A stretch of 34,746 nucleotides of DNA from Micromonospora okii (GTDB taxonomy: Bacteria; Actinomycetota; Actinomycetes; Mycobacteriales; Micromonosporaceae). The notes below the pieces were generated by a model, which saw only the letters and a list, made by a program, of their open reading frames with translations, was not told the DNA's origin and did not search any database. Below are positions 15,787 through 26,000 of the stretch, piece after piece. Positions within the stretch are counted from its first letter, which is position 1; each line of letters begins with the position of its first letter. Location of the stretch: contig NZ_BBZF01000030.1 of assembly GCF_020884795.1 (NCBI RefSeq), positions 46,838 through 81,583 on the forward strand, read 5' to 3'. The translations under genes and the position numbers were made by a program.

Positions 15787-17274
15787 TCAGCCCAGGTGTA
15801 CGGCGCCGCCGGCCGGGATGTCCTCCCGGCGCACCCTGACCAGCAGCAGGGTGGCCAGGCCGGCGAGCAGGATCAGCCCCGCGCCCCAGGCGAACGCGAC
15901 CGTGTAGCCGTGCACCAGCGCCCTGACCTGGGTGGCGGGGCCGGGGGTCCGGGTGGCCAGGTACCCGGTGACCGCGCTGGTGTACATGGTGTTCAGCAGG
16001 GCGGTGCCGAGCGACGCGCCGACCTGCTGGGTGGCGTTGAGCGTGGCGCTGGCCGCGCCCGCGTCGTGCTCGGGCACCCCGACCAGGGCGAGGCTGGACA
16101 CCGGCACGAAGGTGAACCCGAGGCCCATGCCGAGGACGACCTGGGCCGGGAGCAGGAGGGCCAGGAACGACGTGTCCACGTCGATCCGGGTGAGCCACAG
16201 CATCGCGGCGGCGGCCAGGACCGCGCCGGCCAGCATCAGCGGCTTCGCGCCGATGCGGGGGAGCAGGACGCTGGCCGCGCCGGCGGCGATCAGCACGCCG
16301 GCGGTGACGGGCAGGGAGGCCAGGCCCGCCTCCAGCGGGGTGTACCCGAGCACCACCTGGAAGTAGAAGGCGAGGAACAGGAACGCCCCGAGCAGCCCGG
16401 CGCCGACGAGCGTGGAGGCGATGTACGCGCCGCCCCGGTTGCGGTCGAGCAGGATGCGCATCGGCAGCAGCGGGTGGCTGGAGCGCCGCTCGATCACCAC
16501 GAACACGGCGAGCAGGGCTAGGCCGGCGGCGATGAGTGCGAGGGTGCCGGGGTCGCCCCAGCCCTCCTCGGCGGCCCTGGTGAACCCGTAGACCAGGGCG
16601 ACCAGGCCGGCGGTGACCACGACGGCGCCCGGCACGTCGTACCGGGTGTCGCCGTGGGCGCGGCTCTCGGGCACCAGCGGGACGGCGGCGACGAGCGCGA
16701 CGAGCGCGACCGGGACGTTGACCAGCAGGCACCAGCGCCAGTTGGCGTACTCGGTGAGCACGCCGCCGAGGAGGAGGCCCACGGCCGCGCCGCCGCCGGA
16801 GATGGCGCCGTAGACCGCGAACGCTTTCGCCCGCTCCCTCGTCTCGGTGAACAGCACGGTGAGCAGGGCGAGCGCGGCGGGGGCGAGCAGCGCGCCGAAG
16901 GCGCCCTGGAGGGCGCGGGCGGCGAAGAGCAGCCCGCCGCCCTGGGCCAGGCCGCCGAGGGCGGAGGCGAGGGCGAAGCCGACCATGCCGACGAGGAAGG
17001 TCCGCTTGCGGCCCCAGTAGTCGGCGATCCGGCCGCCGAGCAGCAGCAGGCCGCCGAAGGCGAGGGTGTAGGCGGTGACGACCCACTGCCGGTCGGCGTC
17101 GGAGATGTGCAGGTCGAGCTGGGCGTTGGGTAGGGCGATGTTCACGATGGTCGCGTCGAGGACGACCATCAGCTGGGCGATCGCGATGATCGCCAGCGCG
17201 ATCCAGCGTCGCGGGTGCGCCGGGTCGGCCGTCGCCTCCGGCGAGGCGGGCGCGCTGGACGTGGATCCGGGCAT
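15787..17274 (-). CDS. DHA2-type MFS multidrug exporter, 14 helices, 495 aa
   Basis: Proton-driven efflux pump. The first helix region contains LMVVLDATIVNIALPNAQLD, the motif D1 of 14-helix exporters (QacA/EmrB type). RIADYWGRKRTFLVG after helix 2 is the MFS loop motif. GGAAVGLLLGGVLTEYANWR is motif C (the antiporter motif) in helix 5. Alternating hydrophobic segments continue to the C-terminus, ending IPAGGAVHLG. The ATG at 17274 is preceded by GGAAGG; the frame extends to 17508 but without a ribosome binding site, so the shorter start is used. Such genes are often governed by a TetR regulator; none is adjacent, though a palindrome at 17503-17518 could be an operator. Confidence 0.93.
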   Translation of the reverse strand: MPGSTSSAPASPEATADPAHPRRWIALAIIAIAQLMVVLDATIVNIALPNAQLDLHISDADRQWVVTAYTLAFGGLLLLGGRIADYWGRKRTFLVGMVGFALASALGGLAQGGGLLFAARALQGAFGALLAPAALALLTVLFTETRERAKAFAVYGAISGGGAAVGLLLGGVLTEYANWRWCLLVNVPVALVALVAAVPLVPESRAHGDTRYDVPGAVVVTAGLVALVYGFTRAAEEGWGDPGTLALIAAGLALLAVFVVIERRSSHPLLPMRILLDRNRGGAYIASTLVGAGLLGAFLFLAFYFQVVLGYTPLEAGLASLPVTAGVLIAAGAASVLLPRIGAKPLMLAGAVLAAAAMLWLTRIDVDTSFLALLLPAQVVLGMGLGFTFVPVSSLALVGVPEHDAGAASATLNATQQVGASLGTALLNTMYTSAVTGYLATRTPGPATQVRALVHGYTVAFAWGAGLILLAGLATLLLVRVRREDIPAGGAVHLG

Positions 17275-17502
17275 GGTGGAGCCTTCCGTGGAGGGTGTTG
17301 CCGCGTGGGGCGGACCGCCGCGCCAGGTGACGTGCTGGAGGAGGCGTTCGGCGCGTGCCGGGACGGCCGGGGCCGTCCGTACCGCCGGGACGGCCGGGGC
17401 CGTCCCGCTCCGGTGCCGGCTCGCCGCTGCCCCGCCCAGGAAAAGGTTTCGTACCGATGCTAGCGAAGGCTTCGCCCTGGTAGAGGCACGATGGGATCTG
17501 TA

Positions 17503-17518
17503 TCGCAACGGCTTGCGA
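17503..17518. promoter_or_regulatory. Palindrome TCGCAA-N4-TTGCGA, candidate TetR-type operator
   Basis: Perfect 6-base arms separated by CGGC lie 229 bases upstream of the exporter start and 39 bases past the smpB stop. A second short inverted repeat GCGAAG-G-CTTCGC lies at 17463-17475, and ATGCTA (TAGCAT on the minus strand, 17457-17462) could be a -10. Together these mark a probable regulated promoter for the exporter. Confidence 0.45.
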
Positions 17519-17556
17519 AACGGTGTCGTTTCCTACCCCGCGCCGGGGCGCGGGCG

Positions 17557-18045
17557 TCAGGCGCGGCGGGTCCGGGCCCCCTTGAGCCGGCGGCCCAGCT
17601 CCCGGGCGATCTCCCGGTTCGCGTCGCGCTCGGCGATGGCCTGCCGCTTGTCGTACGACCTGCGCCCCCGGGCCAGGGCCAGCTCGACCTTGGCCCAGCC
17701 GTTGTGGAAGTACAGCGACAGCGGCACCAGGGTCAGCCCGCCCTCGCGCACCCGGTCCAGGATGCGGTCGATCTCGACGCGGCGCAGCAGCAGCTTGCGG
17801 GTGCGGCGGGGCTGGTGGTTCGTCCAACTGCCGAAGCCGTACTCGGCGATGTGCAGGCCGTGCAGCATCAGCTCGCCGTCGTGCTCCTGGGCGAAGGCGT
17901 CGACCAGGGAGGCGTACCCGGCGCGCAGCGACTTCACCTCCGTGCCGGCGAGGACCAGCCCGGCCTCGTACGTCTTGAGGATGTCGTAGTCGTGGCGGGC
18001 CTTCTTGTTCGACGCGACGAGGGTGCGTCCGGTCTCCCTGGGCAC
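17557..18045 (-). CDS. smpB: tmRNA-binding protein SmpB, 162 aa
   Basis: SmpB binds tmRNA and delivers it to stalled ribosomes for trans-translation. Visible hallmarks: NKKARHDYDILKTYEAGLVL (13-32), GTEVKSLRAG (34-43), LHIAEYGFGSW (63-73), RTRKLLLRR (81-89), LVPLSLYFHNGWAKVELALA (106-125), and the C-terminal tail GRRSYDKRQAIAERDANREI with basic residues that enters the mRNA channel. Length is normal. The start is GTG at 18045, with GGAGG about 6 bases upstream. The tmRNA gene ssrA, often linked to smpB, is not in the sequence I can read nearby. It is divergent from the KptA gene with 80 bases between starts. Confidence 0.97.
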   Translation of the reverse strand: MPRETGRTLVASNKKARHDYDILKTYEAGLVLAGTEVKSLRAGYASLVDAFAQEHDGELMLHGLHIAEYGFGSWTNHQPRRTRKLLLRRVEIDRILDRVREGGLTLVPLSLYFHNGWAKVELALARGRRSYDKRQAIAERDANREIARELGRRLKGARTRRA

Positions 18046-18113
18046 GGTCGGCCTCCGTGGTGCGGCGCGGCAATCGCGGAAGAAACTAGCAGGCCCGGCG
18101 GGTGGGAAACGAG

Positions 18114-18119
18114 GACAAT
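18114..18119 (+). promoter_or_regulatory. Candidate -10 hexamer for the KptA gene
   Basis: GACAAT ends 6 bases before the ATG at 18126. It differs from TANNNT only in the first base and the spacing suits a leaderless start. Confidence 0.4.
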
Positions 18120-18125
18120 GCCGGG

Positions 18126-18671
18126 ATGGACCACCGCAGCATGGTCGGACTGAGCAAGCGGATGTCGCGGGCGCTGCGCCACGAGCCGGCCCGCCTCGGC
18201 CTGATCCCCGACCGGGCCGGATGGGTGCCCGTCGACGACCTCCTCGCCGCCCTGCGCGTCGACCGGGCCGACCTCGACACGGTCGTGGCCGGCAACGACA
18301 AGCAGCGCTTCGCGGTGGAGCGCGGCCCGGACGGGATCGACCGCATCCGGGCCAACCAGGGGCACTCCATCCCGGTCGAGCTGGGGCTGCCGCCGGCCGT
18401 CCCGCCCGAGCGGCTCTACCACGGCACCGGGGCCGACGCTGTCGACTCGATCCGGGCGGACGGGCTGCACCGGGGCGGCCGGCACCACGTCCACCTGTCG
18501 GCGGACGTCGAGACCGCGCGGCGGGTCGGCGCGCGGCGCGGCGGCGCGGTCGTGGTGTTCACGGTCGACGCGGCGGCGATGGCCCGCGACGGGCACGTCT
18601 TCCACCGCAGCGCCAACGGCGTCTGGCTGACCGACGCCGTTTCGCCGGGCTACCTGACGCCCGGCCGGTAG
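18126..18671 (+). CDS. kptA: RNA 2'-phosphotransferase KptA/Tpt1, 181 aa
   Basis: Tpt1-family enzymes remove an internal RNA 2'-phosphate using NAD+, through an ADP-ribosyl intermediate. The N-terminal winged-helix lobe has LSKRMSRALRHEPARLGL (9-26) with R18 and H19, VPVDDLLAAL (34-43) and RIRANQGHS (73-81, R75). The C-terminal lobe has LYHGT (97-101), HVHLSADVETARRVGARRGG (121-140) and VWLTDAVSPGYL (166-177). The catalytic Arg-His-Arg-Arg set appears complete. ATG 18126 gives 181 residues; GTG 18102 would add eight. In bacteria the substrate is not established, since RtcB does not leave a 2'-phosphate. It is divergent from smpB and 4 kb from rtcB. Confidence 0.93.
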   Translation: MDHRSMVGLSKRMSRALRHEPARLGLIPDRAGWVPVDDLLAALRVDRADLDTVVAGNDKQRFAVERGPDGIDRIRANQGHSIPVELGLPPAVPPERLYHGTGADAVDSIRADGLHRGGRHHVHLSADVETARRVGARRGGAVVVFTVDAAAMARDGHVFHRSANGVWLTDAVSPGYLTPGR

Positions 18672-18699
18672 GGGCCACCCCCGAATCACGCCCGCGCCA

Positions 18700-18728
18700 T
18701 TGAAAGTCATCCGTCCGACCGGCAGGAT
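18700..18728 (+). promoter_or_regulatory. Promoter of the MFS exporter / PKS-NRPS operon
   Basis: TTGAAA (18700-18705) and CAGGAT (18723-18728) are separated by 17 bases. Transcription from about 18735 would give a leader of roughly 33 bases before the GTG at 18768. It is the only good promoter seen ahead of the biosynthetic genes. Confidence 0.5.
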
Positions 18729-18767
18729 CGGCGGCACCGGGGGAGTCGACAGTGGTGGGGACGTTCA

Positions 18768-20024
18768 GTGGCGGAGGAGGCCGGCGCGGGACGCGCGGCG
18801 CGTGACCTGCGGCTGGTGGTGGCCGCGCACGCGGTCTCGACGTACGGCAGCTACCTGAACCTGGTGGCGCTGGGCCTGTTCACGCTGGAACTCACCGGCT
18901 CCGCCGTGCAGACCGGCCTGTTCATGGCCGCCCGACTGACCGCCGGGTTCCTCATGGGGCCGGTGAGCGGGCTGCTCGCCGGCCGCTGCCGCCGCACCCG
19001 CCTGATGATCGGCGCCGACGTGCTCTCGGCGCTGACCCTGGTGCTGCTGGTGGCCGCCCCCGCCGGGGCCCGGCCGACGGCGCTCTACGCGCTCGCGGTC
19101 GTGCTCGGCTGCGGGCAGACCCTGTGGGGCGTCGCGCTGCGCAGCGAACTGCCCGACCTGGCCGGGCCGCAGCGGCGGGCGCGCGCCAACGCCCGACTCG
19201 TCTCGGCCCGGTCGGTGGCGATGCTGCTCGGCTTCGCCTCGGCGGGAGTCCTGGTCGCGGGGCTGGGCTACGAGGTGGCGTTCCTGCTCGACGCCGGCAC
19301 GTACGCGCTCTCCGCGCTGCTCCTGGCCCGGGTGCCGGCCCGCCGGCCGGCCACCGCCGGGGCCACCGCGCCCGCCGGGCCACGGGCTCTGGCGGGCGTC
19401 GACGTGCTGCGGGCGGTCGCGCCGGTGGTGGTGGCGATGATCGGGGTACGCGCCGCCGACGCGTTCGGCTCGGCGGCCCACAACGTCGGCATCCCGGTGC
19501 AGGCCAGCCTGGTCCGCCCCGACTCACCGGCGGCGTACGCGGCCGTGTTCCTGACCTCCTGGGCGGTGGGCAGCCTCGCCGCCGGCCGGTGGTGCGCCCG
19601 GTCGGCCGCCCGCACGGGCGGGGCGGGCTCCCCGCGCGCCTTCGGCGTGGCCACCTGCCTGATGTCGGTCTTCTTCGTCCTCGCCTTCACCGATCCGCCC
19701 CTGTGGCTGCTGGTTCTCCTAGCCCTCGCGGCGGGCGCCGCCGACGGCTACGCGGAGATCAGCTACACCACCCGGCTCCAGGGCGTCGACGAGACCCTGC
19801 GGGCCCGGCTGTTCGGGTTCGCCAGCGCGGCGCAGAACGCGGGCTTCGGCCTCGGGATGGTCGCCTTCGCCGCCGCTCTCGACCGGGCGGCCCCGCTCAC
19901 GGTCGTCGCCGCCGCCCACGGGGCGGCCCTCGCCGTGGCCCTCGGTTTCCTGCTCGCCCAGACGCTCCGGCCGGCGGACCGGCACGACCCGTCGAGCCCC
20001 CGACCCGCCGAGGTGACGCCGTGA
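18768..20024 (+). CDS. MFS exporter coupled to the PKS-NRPS gene, 418 aa
   Basis: About 12 hydrophobic segments are visible, starting RLVVAAHAVSTYGSYLNLVA, in the EntS-like/MFS_3 style of drug and siderophore exporters. The loop after helix 2 (SGLLAGRCRRTRLMIGADVL) is the MFS motif A in a relaxed form. A central basic loop (ARVPARRPATA) separates the two six-helix halves. GTG 18768 is the likely start, with a weak GTGGGG ribosome site; the promoter at 18700 is upstream. Its stop overlaps the GTG of the synthetase gene (GTGA, 20021-20024), so the two are translated together. It probably exports the product of that enzyme. Confidence 0.88.
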   Translation: MAEEAGAGRAARDLRLVVAAHAVSTYGSYLNLVALGLFTLELTGSAVQTGLFMAARLTAGFLMGPVSGLLAGRCRRTRLMIGADVLSALTLVLLVAAPAGARPTALYALAVVLGCGQTLWGVALRSELPDLAGPQRRARANARLVSARSVAMLLGFASAGVLVAGLGYEVAFLLDAGTYALSALLLARVPARRPATAGATAPAGPRALAGVDVLRAVAPVVVAMIGVRAADAFGSAAHNVGIPVQASLVRPDSPAAYAAVFLTSWAVGSLAAGRWCARSAARTGGAGSPRAFGVATCLMSVFFVLAFTDPPLWLLVLLALAAGAADGYAEISYTTRLQGVDETLRARLFGFASAAQNAGFGLGMVAFAAALDRAAPLTVVAAAHGAALAVALGFLLAQTLRPADRHDPSSPRPAEVTP

Positions 20025-23000
20025 CCGCCGTACCGCCAGCCCGCCGTCCCGCCGTCAGCCACGGCGGGGAGCTGCCCGCCGACCCGGAGCACCCGCTGAC
20101 GCTGGGCGCGGCGCTGCGGCGCGCGGCGCGGGAGTTCCCCGACGCCGGCATCCGCGTGGTGGACGAGGACGGCCGGGCGACCCTGCTCGACCACGCGACG
20201 CTGCTCACCCGGGCCCGCGCCGTGCGGGCCGGCCTGCGGGCCCACGGGGTCGCCCCCGGCGCTCCGGCGATCCTGCGGGTCGACTCCGGCGTGGAGTACT
20301 GGCCGGCGTTCTGGGGCTGCGTGCTCGGCGGCGTCGTGCCGCTGACCGTCGGGGCCCCGGCCGGCTACGACGCGGAGAGCCCGGCCCGCGCCGCGCTGCT
20401 GCACGCCTGGCGGGTCCTCGACGCCCCGGTCGTCCTCGCTGGCACCCGGGACGCGGCGGGGCTGGCCGGGCTGCCGCTGGCCGACCGGGTGATCGGCGTC
20501 GCGGAGCTGGCGGCGGCCGACCCGGCGGAGCGGGCGGCGGCCGACCCGGCGGAGTCCGCGGCGGCTGATCCGGCGGGGGAGCCGTCCGACGTCGAGGCCG
20601 GGCCCGACGCGGTGGCCGTGCTCCAGTTGTCGTCGGGCAGCACCGGCACCCCGAAGATCATCCCGCTGACCCACCGGGGCCTGTCCGAGTACGCCGTGGG
20701 CGCCCGCGAACTGCTCGACATCCGCGCGGGCGACGTGCTGCTCAACTGGCTGCCCCTGGACCACGTGGCCGGCCTGCTCCTCTACCACCTCGGCGGGGTG
20801 TTCCTCGGCGCGTCCTCCGTGCACGTCGCCACCGGGCTGGTCCTGGCGGACCCGCTGCGCTGGCTGGACCTCATGGACCGGCACGGCGTCACGCACAGCT
20901 GGTCGCCGAACTTCGGCCTGCGGCTGGTGGCCGACGCGGTGGCCCGCCAGCCGGGCCGGCGGTGGGAGCTGGGCGGGGTGCGGCGCGTGGTCAGCGGCGG
21001 CGAGCAGTGCCTGCCGGAGACCTTCCGGGCGTTCGTCGCCGCGACCGGGGTCCCGGCGGCGGCGATGGCCCCGGCCTGGGGGATGTCCGAGACCGCCACC
21101 GGGATCACCTTCGCGTCGTTCACCGAGCCGGGCTGCCGGCAATTGGTCCGCACGGCCAGCCTGGACGGCGACGTGGAGTGGGCCGACGACGAGGAGGCCG
21201 GCGACGTCACCGAGCTGCTCTCCGTCGGTCGCCCCGCCCCCGGGGCGACCCTGCGGATCGTCGACGCCGACGGCGCGGTGCAGCCCGAGGGCCGGGTCGG
21301 TCGGTTGCAGGTCCGCTCCGCCCGGCTCACCCCCGGCTACCTCGGCGACCCGGAGGCCAACCGCGCCGCGTTCCCCGACGGGGACTGGCTGGAGACCGGG
21401 GACCTGGGCTACCTGCGCGACGGCGCGCTCACCGTCACCGGCCGCGCCAAGGACCTGCTGATCCTCAACGGGCAGAACATTCCCTGCCACGAGATCGAGC
21501 GGACCGTCGGCGGCGTCGCGGGGGTGCGCGCTGGGCTCACCGCCGCGGTCGGCGTGCCCGACGCCCGTACCGGCACCGAGGCCCTGGTGGTCTTCGTCGT
21601 CGCCGACCCCGGCGCGACGGCGGGGCGGGTGGCCGAGGCCGTCGCGGCGGCGGTGGCCCGCCGGTGGCAGGTCGTCCCGGGGCGGGTGGTGACCGTCCCC
21701 GAGGCCGACTTCCCGCGCACCTCGGGAGGCAAGACCCAGCGGGCGGCGCTGCGCCGACGGCTCCTCGCCGGCGACTTCCCGCCGCCGGGCCGGGCGGCCG
21801 GAAGCGACGCGGCCGAGCCCGGACCGGCCGAGCCCGGACCGGCCGAGCCCCGGGCGGTGGCCGAGCGCGGGGCGGCCGAGTCCGGACCGGCCCCGGTGGG
21901 GTCCAACCGGGCGGCGGTGCGCGCCGTCGTCCGCGCCGCGCTCGCCGACGTCCTCGGCCGGCCGGTCGAGGCCGACCGGCCCTTCTACGAGCTGGGCGTC
22001 GGCTCGGTCGAGCTCGTCGCGCTCCGGGCCCGGCTGGAGGAGGCGCTGGGCCGCCCGGTGGCGCAGGCCGCGCTGTTCGCCCACCCCACCGTCGAGGCCC
22101 TCGGCGCGCACCTCGCCGCCACCGGCCCGGCCGCCGCGCCCGAGGCGGTGCACCGGCCGGCGGACCGGCGGGTCGCGATCGTCGGGATGGCCGCCCGCCT
22201 CCCCGGCGCGACGAGCGTCGAGGAGTACTGGGAGGCGCTGCTGGCCGGGGTGGAGAGCGTGCGCTCCTTCACCCCTCAGGAGTTGGCCGCCGCCGGGGTG
22301 CCCGAGCGGCTCGCCCGGGACCCGGGGTTCGTCGCGGCCAGCGGCGTGCTGGACGACGTCACCGGCTTCGACGCCGGTTTCTTCGGCATCAGCCCTCGCG
22401 AGGCCGAGCTGCTTGACCCGCAGCACCGCCTGTTCCTGGAGACCTGCCACCACGCCCTGGAGGACGCCGGCTGCCCCGGCGAGACCGGCGGCAGGCGGAT
22501 CGGCGTCTACGCCGGTGGCGGGATGAACCTGTACCCGCACCACACCTACCTGCGCCACCAGCTCCCGCAGGCCGTCGCCTCGGACGACCCGCCCACCGCC
22601 ATCGGTGCCGCGCTGGGCAACCAGCCCGACTTCCTGGCCACCCGGGTCGCGTACCGGCTCGGGTTGACCGGGCCCGCCGTGACCGTGCAGACCGCCTGCT
22701 CCACCTCGCTGGTCGCGGTGCACCTGGCCGCGCGCGCCCTGCTCGCCGGGGACGCCGACATCGCCGTCGCGGGCGCGGTGGCGGTGCACGTCCCGCAGGT
22801 CACCGGGTACCGGCACACCCCGGGGTCGATCCTGTCGGCGTCCGGCCGGTGCCGGCCCTTCGACGCCGACGCCGACGGCGCGGTCGGCGGCAACGGGGTG
22901 GCCGCCGTCGTGCTCAAGCCGCTGGACCGGGCGCTCGCCGACGGCGACCGCATCCACGCGGTGCTGCTCGGCTCGGCGGTCAACAACGACGGGGCGGGGA

Positions 23001-26000
23001 AGGTCGGCTGGACCGCCCCCGGCGTGGCGGGGCAGGTCGACGTGGTCCGGCGGGCGCTGCGCGACGCGGGGGTGCCGGCCGCCTCCGTCGGGTACGTCGA
23101 GGCGCACGGCACCGGCACCGCCCTCGGCGACCCGGTCGAGCACCACGCGCTCGCCGAGGCGTACGCGCCCGCGCGGGCGTTCCTCGGCTCGGTGAAGGCC
23201 AACATCGGCCACCTGGACAGCTGCGCCGGGATGGCCGGCCTGATCAAGGCCGTGCTCGCCGTCCGCTCCGGCCGCGTCCCGCCGCAGATCAACTACACCC
23301 GACCGAATCCCGCGCTGGGCCTGGCAGACGGGCCGTTCACGGTGACCACCGTCGCCACCGACTGGCCGGCGACCGGGTCGCCCCGGCGCGCCGCCGTCAG
23401 CGCCCTCGGCGTCGGCGGCACCAACGCCCACGTCATCGTCGAGCAGCCGCCGCCCCCGCCACCCACAGCCCCCGACCGGCCGGACCGGGTCCCCGGGCTG
23501 CTCCCGATCTCCGCCGCCGACCCCGCCGCGCTGTCCGCGCTCGCCCTGCGCCACCGGGACCGGCTGCGCGCCGCCCCCGACCTGGCGCTGGCCGACGTCG
23601 TGCGCACCGCCGGCACCGGCCGCCGCCACCTGCGCCACCGGCTCGTCGCCCTCGGCGGGTCGACCGCCGCGCTGGCCGAGGCCCTGGACCGGCACGCCGC
23701 CGGGCTGCCCGCTGACGTGGTCGCCGGCGAGGCCGGCGGGGACGCCGCCGGGCCGGTCGCCCTGGCGTTCCCCGGCCAGGGCGACGCCCGCGACGCGCTG
23801 CTCCCGCTGGCCGCACGGTTCCCGGTCGTCCGGGCGGTGCTCGACGAGGCCGCGCAGGCGTACGGGGAGGCGGTCGGCGGCGACCTGGTCGCCCGGCTGC
23901 GCGAGGACCGCCCGGCGACCGGCCGGCCCACCGACGTCGCCCAACCCGCGCTGGTCGTCGCCGGGGTGGCGCTGGCCGAGCTGTGGCGCTCGTGGGGCCT
24001 GGCCGTCGATTACGTCCTCGGCCACAGCGTCGGCGAGTACGCCGCCCTGGTCGTCGCGGGCGCGCTCTCGCTCGCCGACGCCGTGCGGCTGGCCGCCCAC
24101 CGGGGCCGCCTCATGGCCGACCACCTGCCGCCCGGCGCGATGCTGGCGGTGCTGGCCGACCGGCAGACCGTGGACGCGCTGGCCGCCGGGTCGCCGCTGG
24201 AGCTGGCGGCGGTCAACGGGCCCGCCCAGCACGTCCTCGCCGGCCCGCCGGACGAGGTCGCCGCCGCCGCCGACCGGGCCGCCCGGCTCGGGGTGGCGAC
24301 CCGGCGGCTCCCGGTCGACCGGGCGTTCCACTCGGCGGCCGTCATGCCGATGCTGGGCCACCTACGCGAGCTGGCCGCCGGGGTCGCGTTCCGGCCGACC
24401 CGGCTGCCGCTGGTCAGCGCCCTCGACGGGCGGCTCCGCCCGCCCGGCTGGCGACCCGACGCCGAGCACCTGTGCCGCCACGCGCGCGGGCCGGTGCGCT
24501 GGCACGACGCGCTGTCCGCCCTGGCCGCCGACGGGGCCGCGACGGTGGTCGAGGCGGGCGCGGACGGCGTGCTCACCGCCCTCGCCGACGCGGCCGGAAC
24601 GGGCACCCGTTGGGTGGCGTCGCAGCGGCGCGGGCTCGACCCGGCGGCCGGGCTGTGGCGGGCGGTGGCGGAGCTGCACGTCGCGGGCACGCCGCTGGAC
24701 TGGGCGGCGCTCGTGGACGGTCACGGCGGTCGCCGGGTGGCGCTGCCGGCCTACCCCTTCCAGCGCCGCCGCTTCTGGGTCACCCCGGACACCGCCGCGC
24801 CGGCCTCTTCCGCGTCGTCTCCCACCGCGCTGTCTCCCGTCGCGTCGGCCGCCACCGCACCGGCTCCCGCCGTACCGGACCCGTCCGCGCCGTCTTCCGT
24901 CGTGCCGGCTCCTGTCGTGCCGGCTCCTGTCGTGCCGGCTCCCGCCACGCTGTCTCCTGTCGTACCGAGTCCTGTCGTGCCGGGCGGGCCAGTTGTCGCG
25001 CCGGAGGCGAGGGCGGAAGCGGCCGGGCCGGTGCTGGAGCGGGTCCGGGCGCTGACGGCCGAGCGGCTCGGCCTGACGGTCGCCGAGGTTGGCCCGGACG
25101 AGAGCTTCTTCGCCCTGGGCGCCGACTCGCTCCTGCTGATCACCATGTCCCGGGAGATCGAGCGCGCCTTCGCCGTCCGGGTGCCGGTGCGGGACCTCTT
25201 CACCGCCGTCGACACCCCGCGCCGGCTGGCCACGGCGATCACCGCCGCCGCCACGGCCACCGGCCAGGAAGCCACGGGACCGGCGACTGCGGGGCCTGCG
25301 GGGCCTGCGACTGCGGGGATGACCGCTCCCGCCGCGCCTCGGCCGCAGGTGACCAGGCCGGTCGCGAGCGAGCCGGCTGTGCCCCAACCAGCCGTGCCCC
25401 GACCGGCCGGCGACGCTCCGGCTGGGACCGGGCCGGCTGGGACCGGGCCGGCTGGGACCGGGCCGGCCGGCGATGGGGCCCGCCCCGTGCCGGGCGAGCT
25501 GGTCGGCGTCGTCCAGCAGCAGTTGGACCTGATGCGGCACCAGCTCGCCCTACTGAGCGCCGCCGCAGGGCTCCCCGCCAACACCCTGACCCCGGCCTCC
25601 GCGCCCCCCTCGGCGGCGACCCTCGCGACCTCCGCAGCCTCCGCGATCTCCTCGGCCGTGAGCCCACCCGGCTCCGTCGCGCCGCCGCGCCCCGCCCCCG
25701 CGCCCGAGCACCCCGCCGCCCCGCCGCCGTCGCCGTCGCCGTCGCCCGAGGCGATCGATACGGTCGATACGGTCGACACGGTCGACTTCAGCCTCTACTT
25801 CTTCGGCGACTACCCCGACCAGGACCGCGACGACAAGTACGGGACCATCCTCGCCGCGGCGGAGTTCGCCGACGCGCACGGCTTCCACGCCGTCTGGCTG
25901 CCCGAGCGGCACTTCCACTCCTTCGGCGGGCTCTTCCCCAACCCGTCCGTGCTCGCCGCCGCCCTGGCGACCCGGACCCGGCGGGTGCGGCTCAACGCCG

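Noticed and set aside
17519..17556. A tmRNA (ssrA) gene next to smpB
   Set aside because: The spaces on both sides of smpB are too short for a tmRNA, and no tag frame or tRNA-like ends are present.
14264..18073. A 1269-residue leftward open frame running through smpB and the exporter
   Set aside because: It is an artefact of GC-rich DNA. Only its last 460 codons (from GTG 15643) carry a ribosome binding site and protein-like composition; the rest is out of frame with smpB and the exporter.
19124..20020. A longer N-terminus for the synthetase reaching into the exporter gene
   Set aside because: This part reads the exporter in another frame and is Arg/Gly-rich; GTG 20021 has GAGGTGA upstream and the ligase domain starts soon after.
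19763..24361. A 1532-residue minus-strand open frame opposite the synthetase
   Set aside because: It is antisense to clear ligase, KS and AT motifs and consists of Gly/Arg/Pro-rich sequence with no domains.
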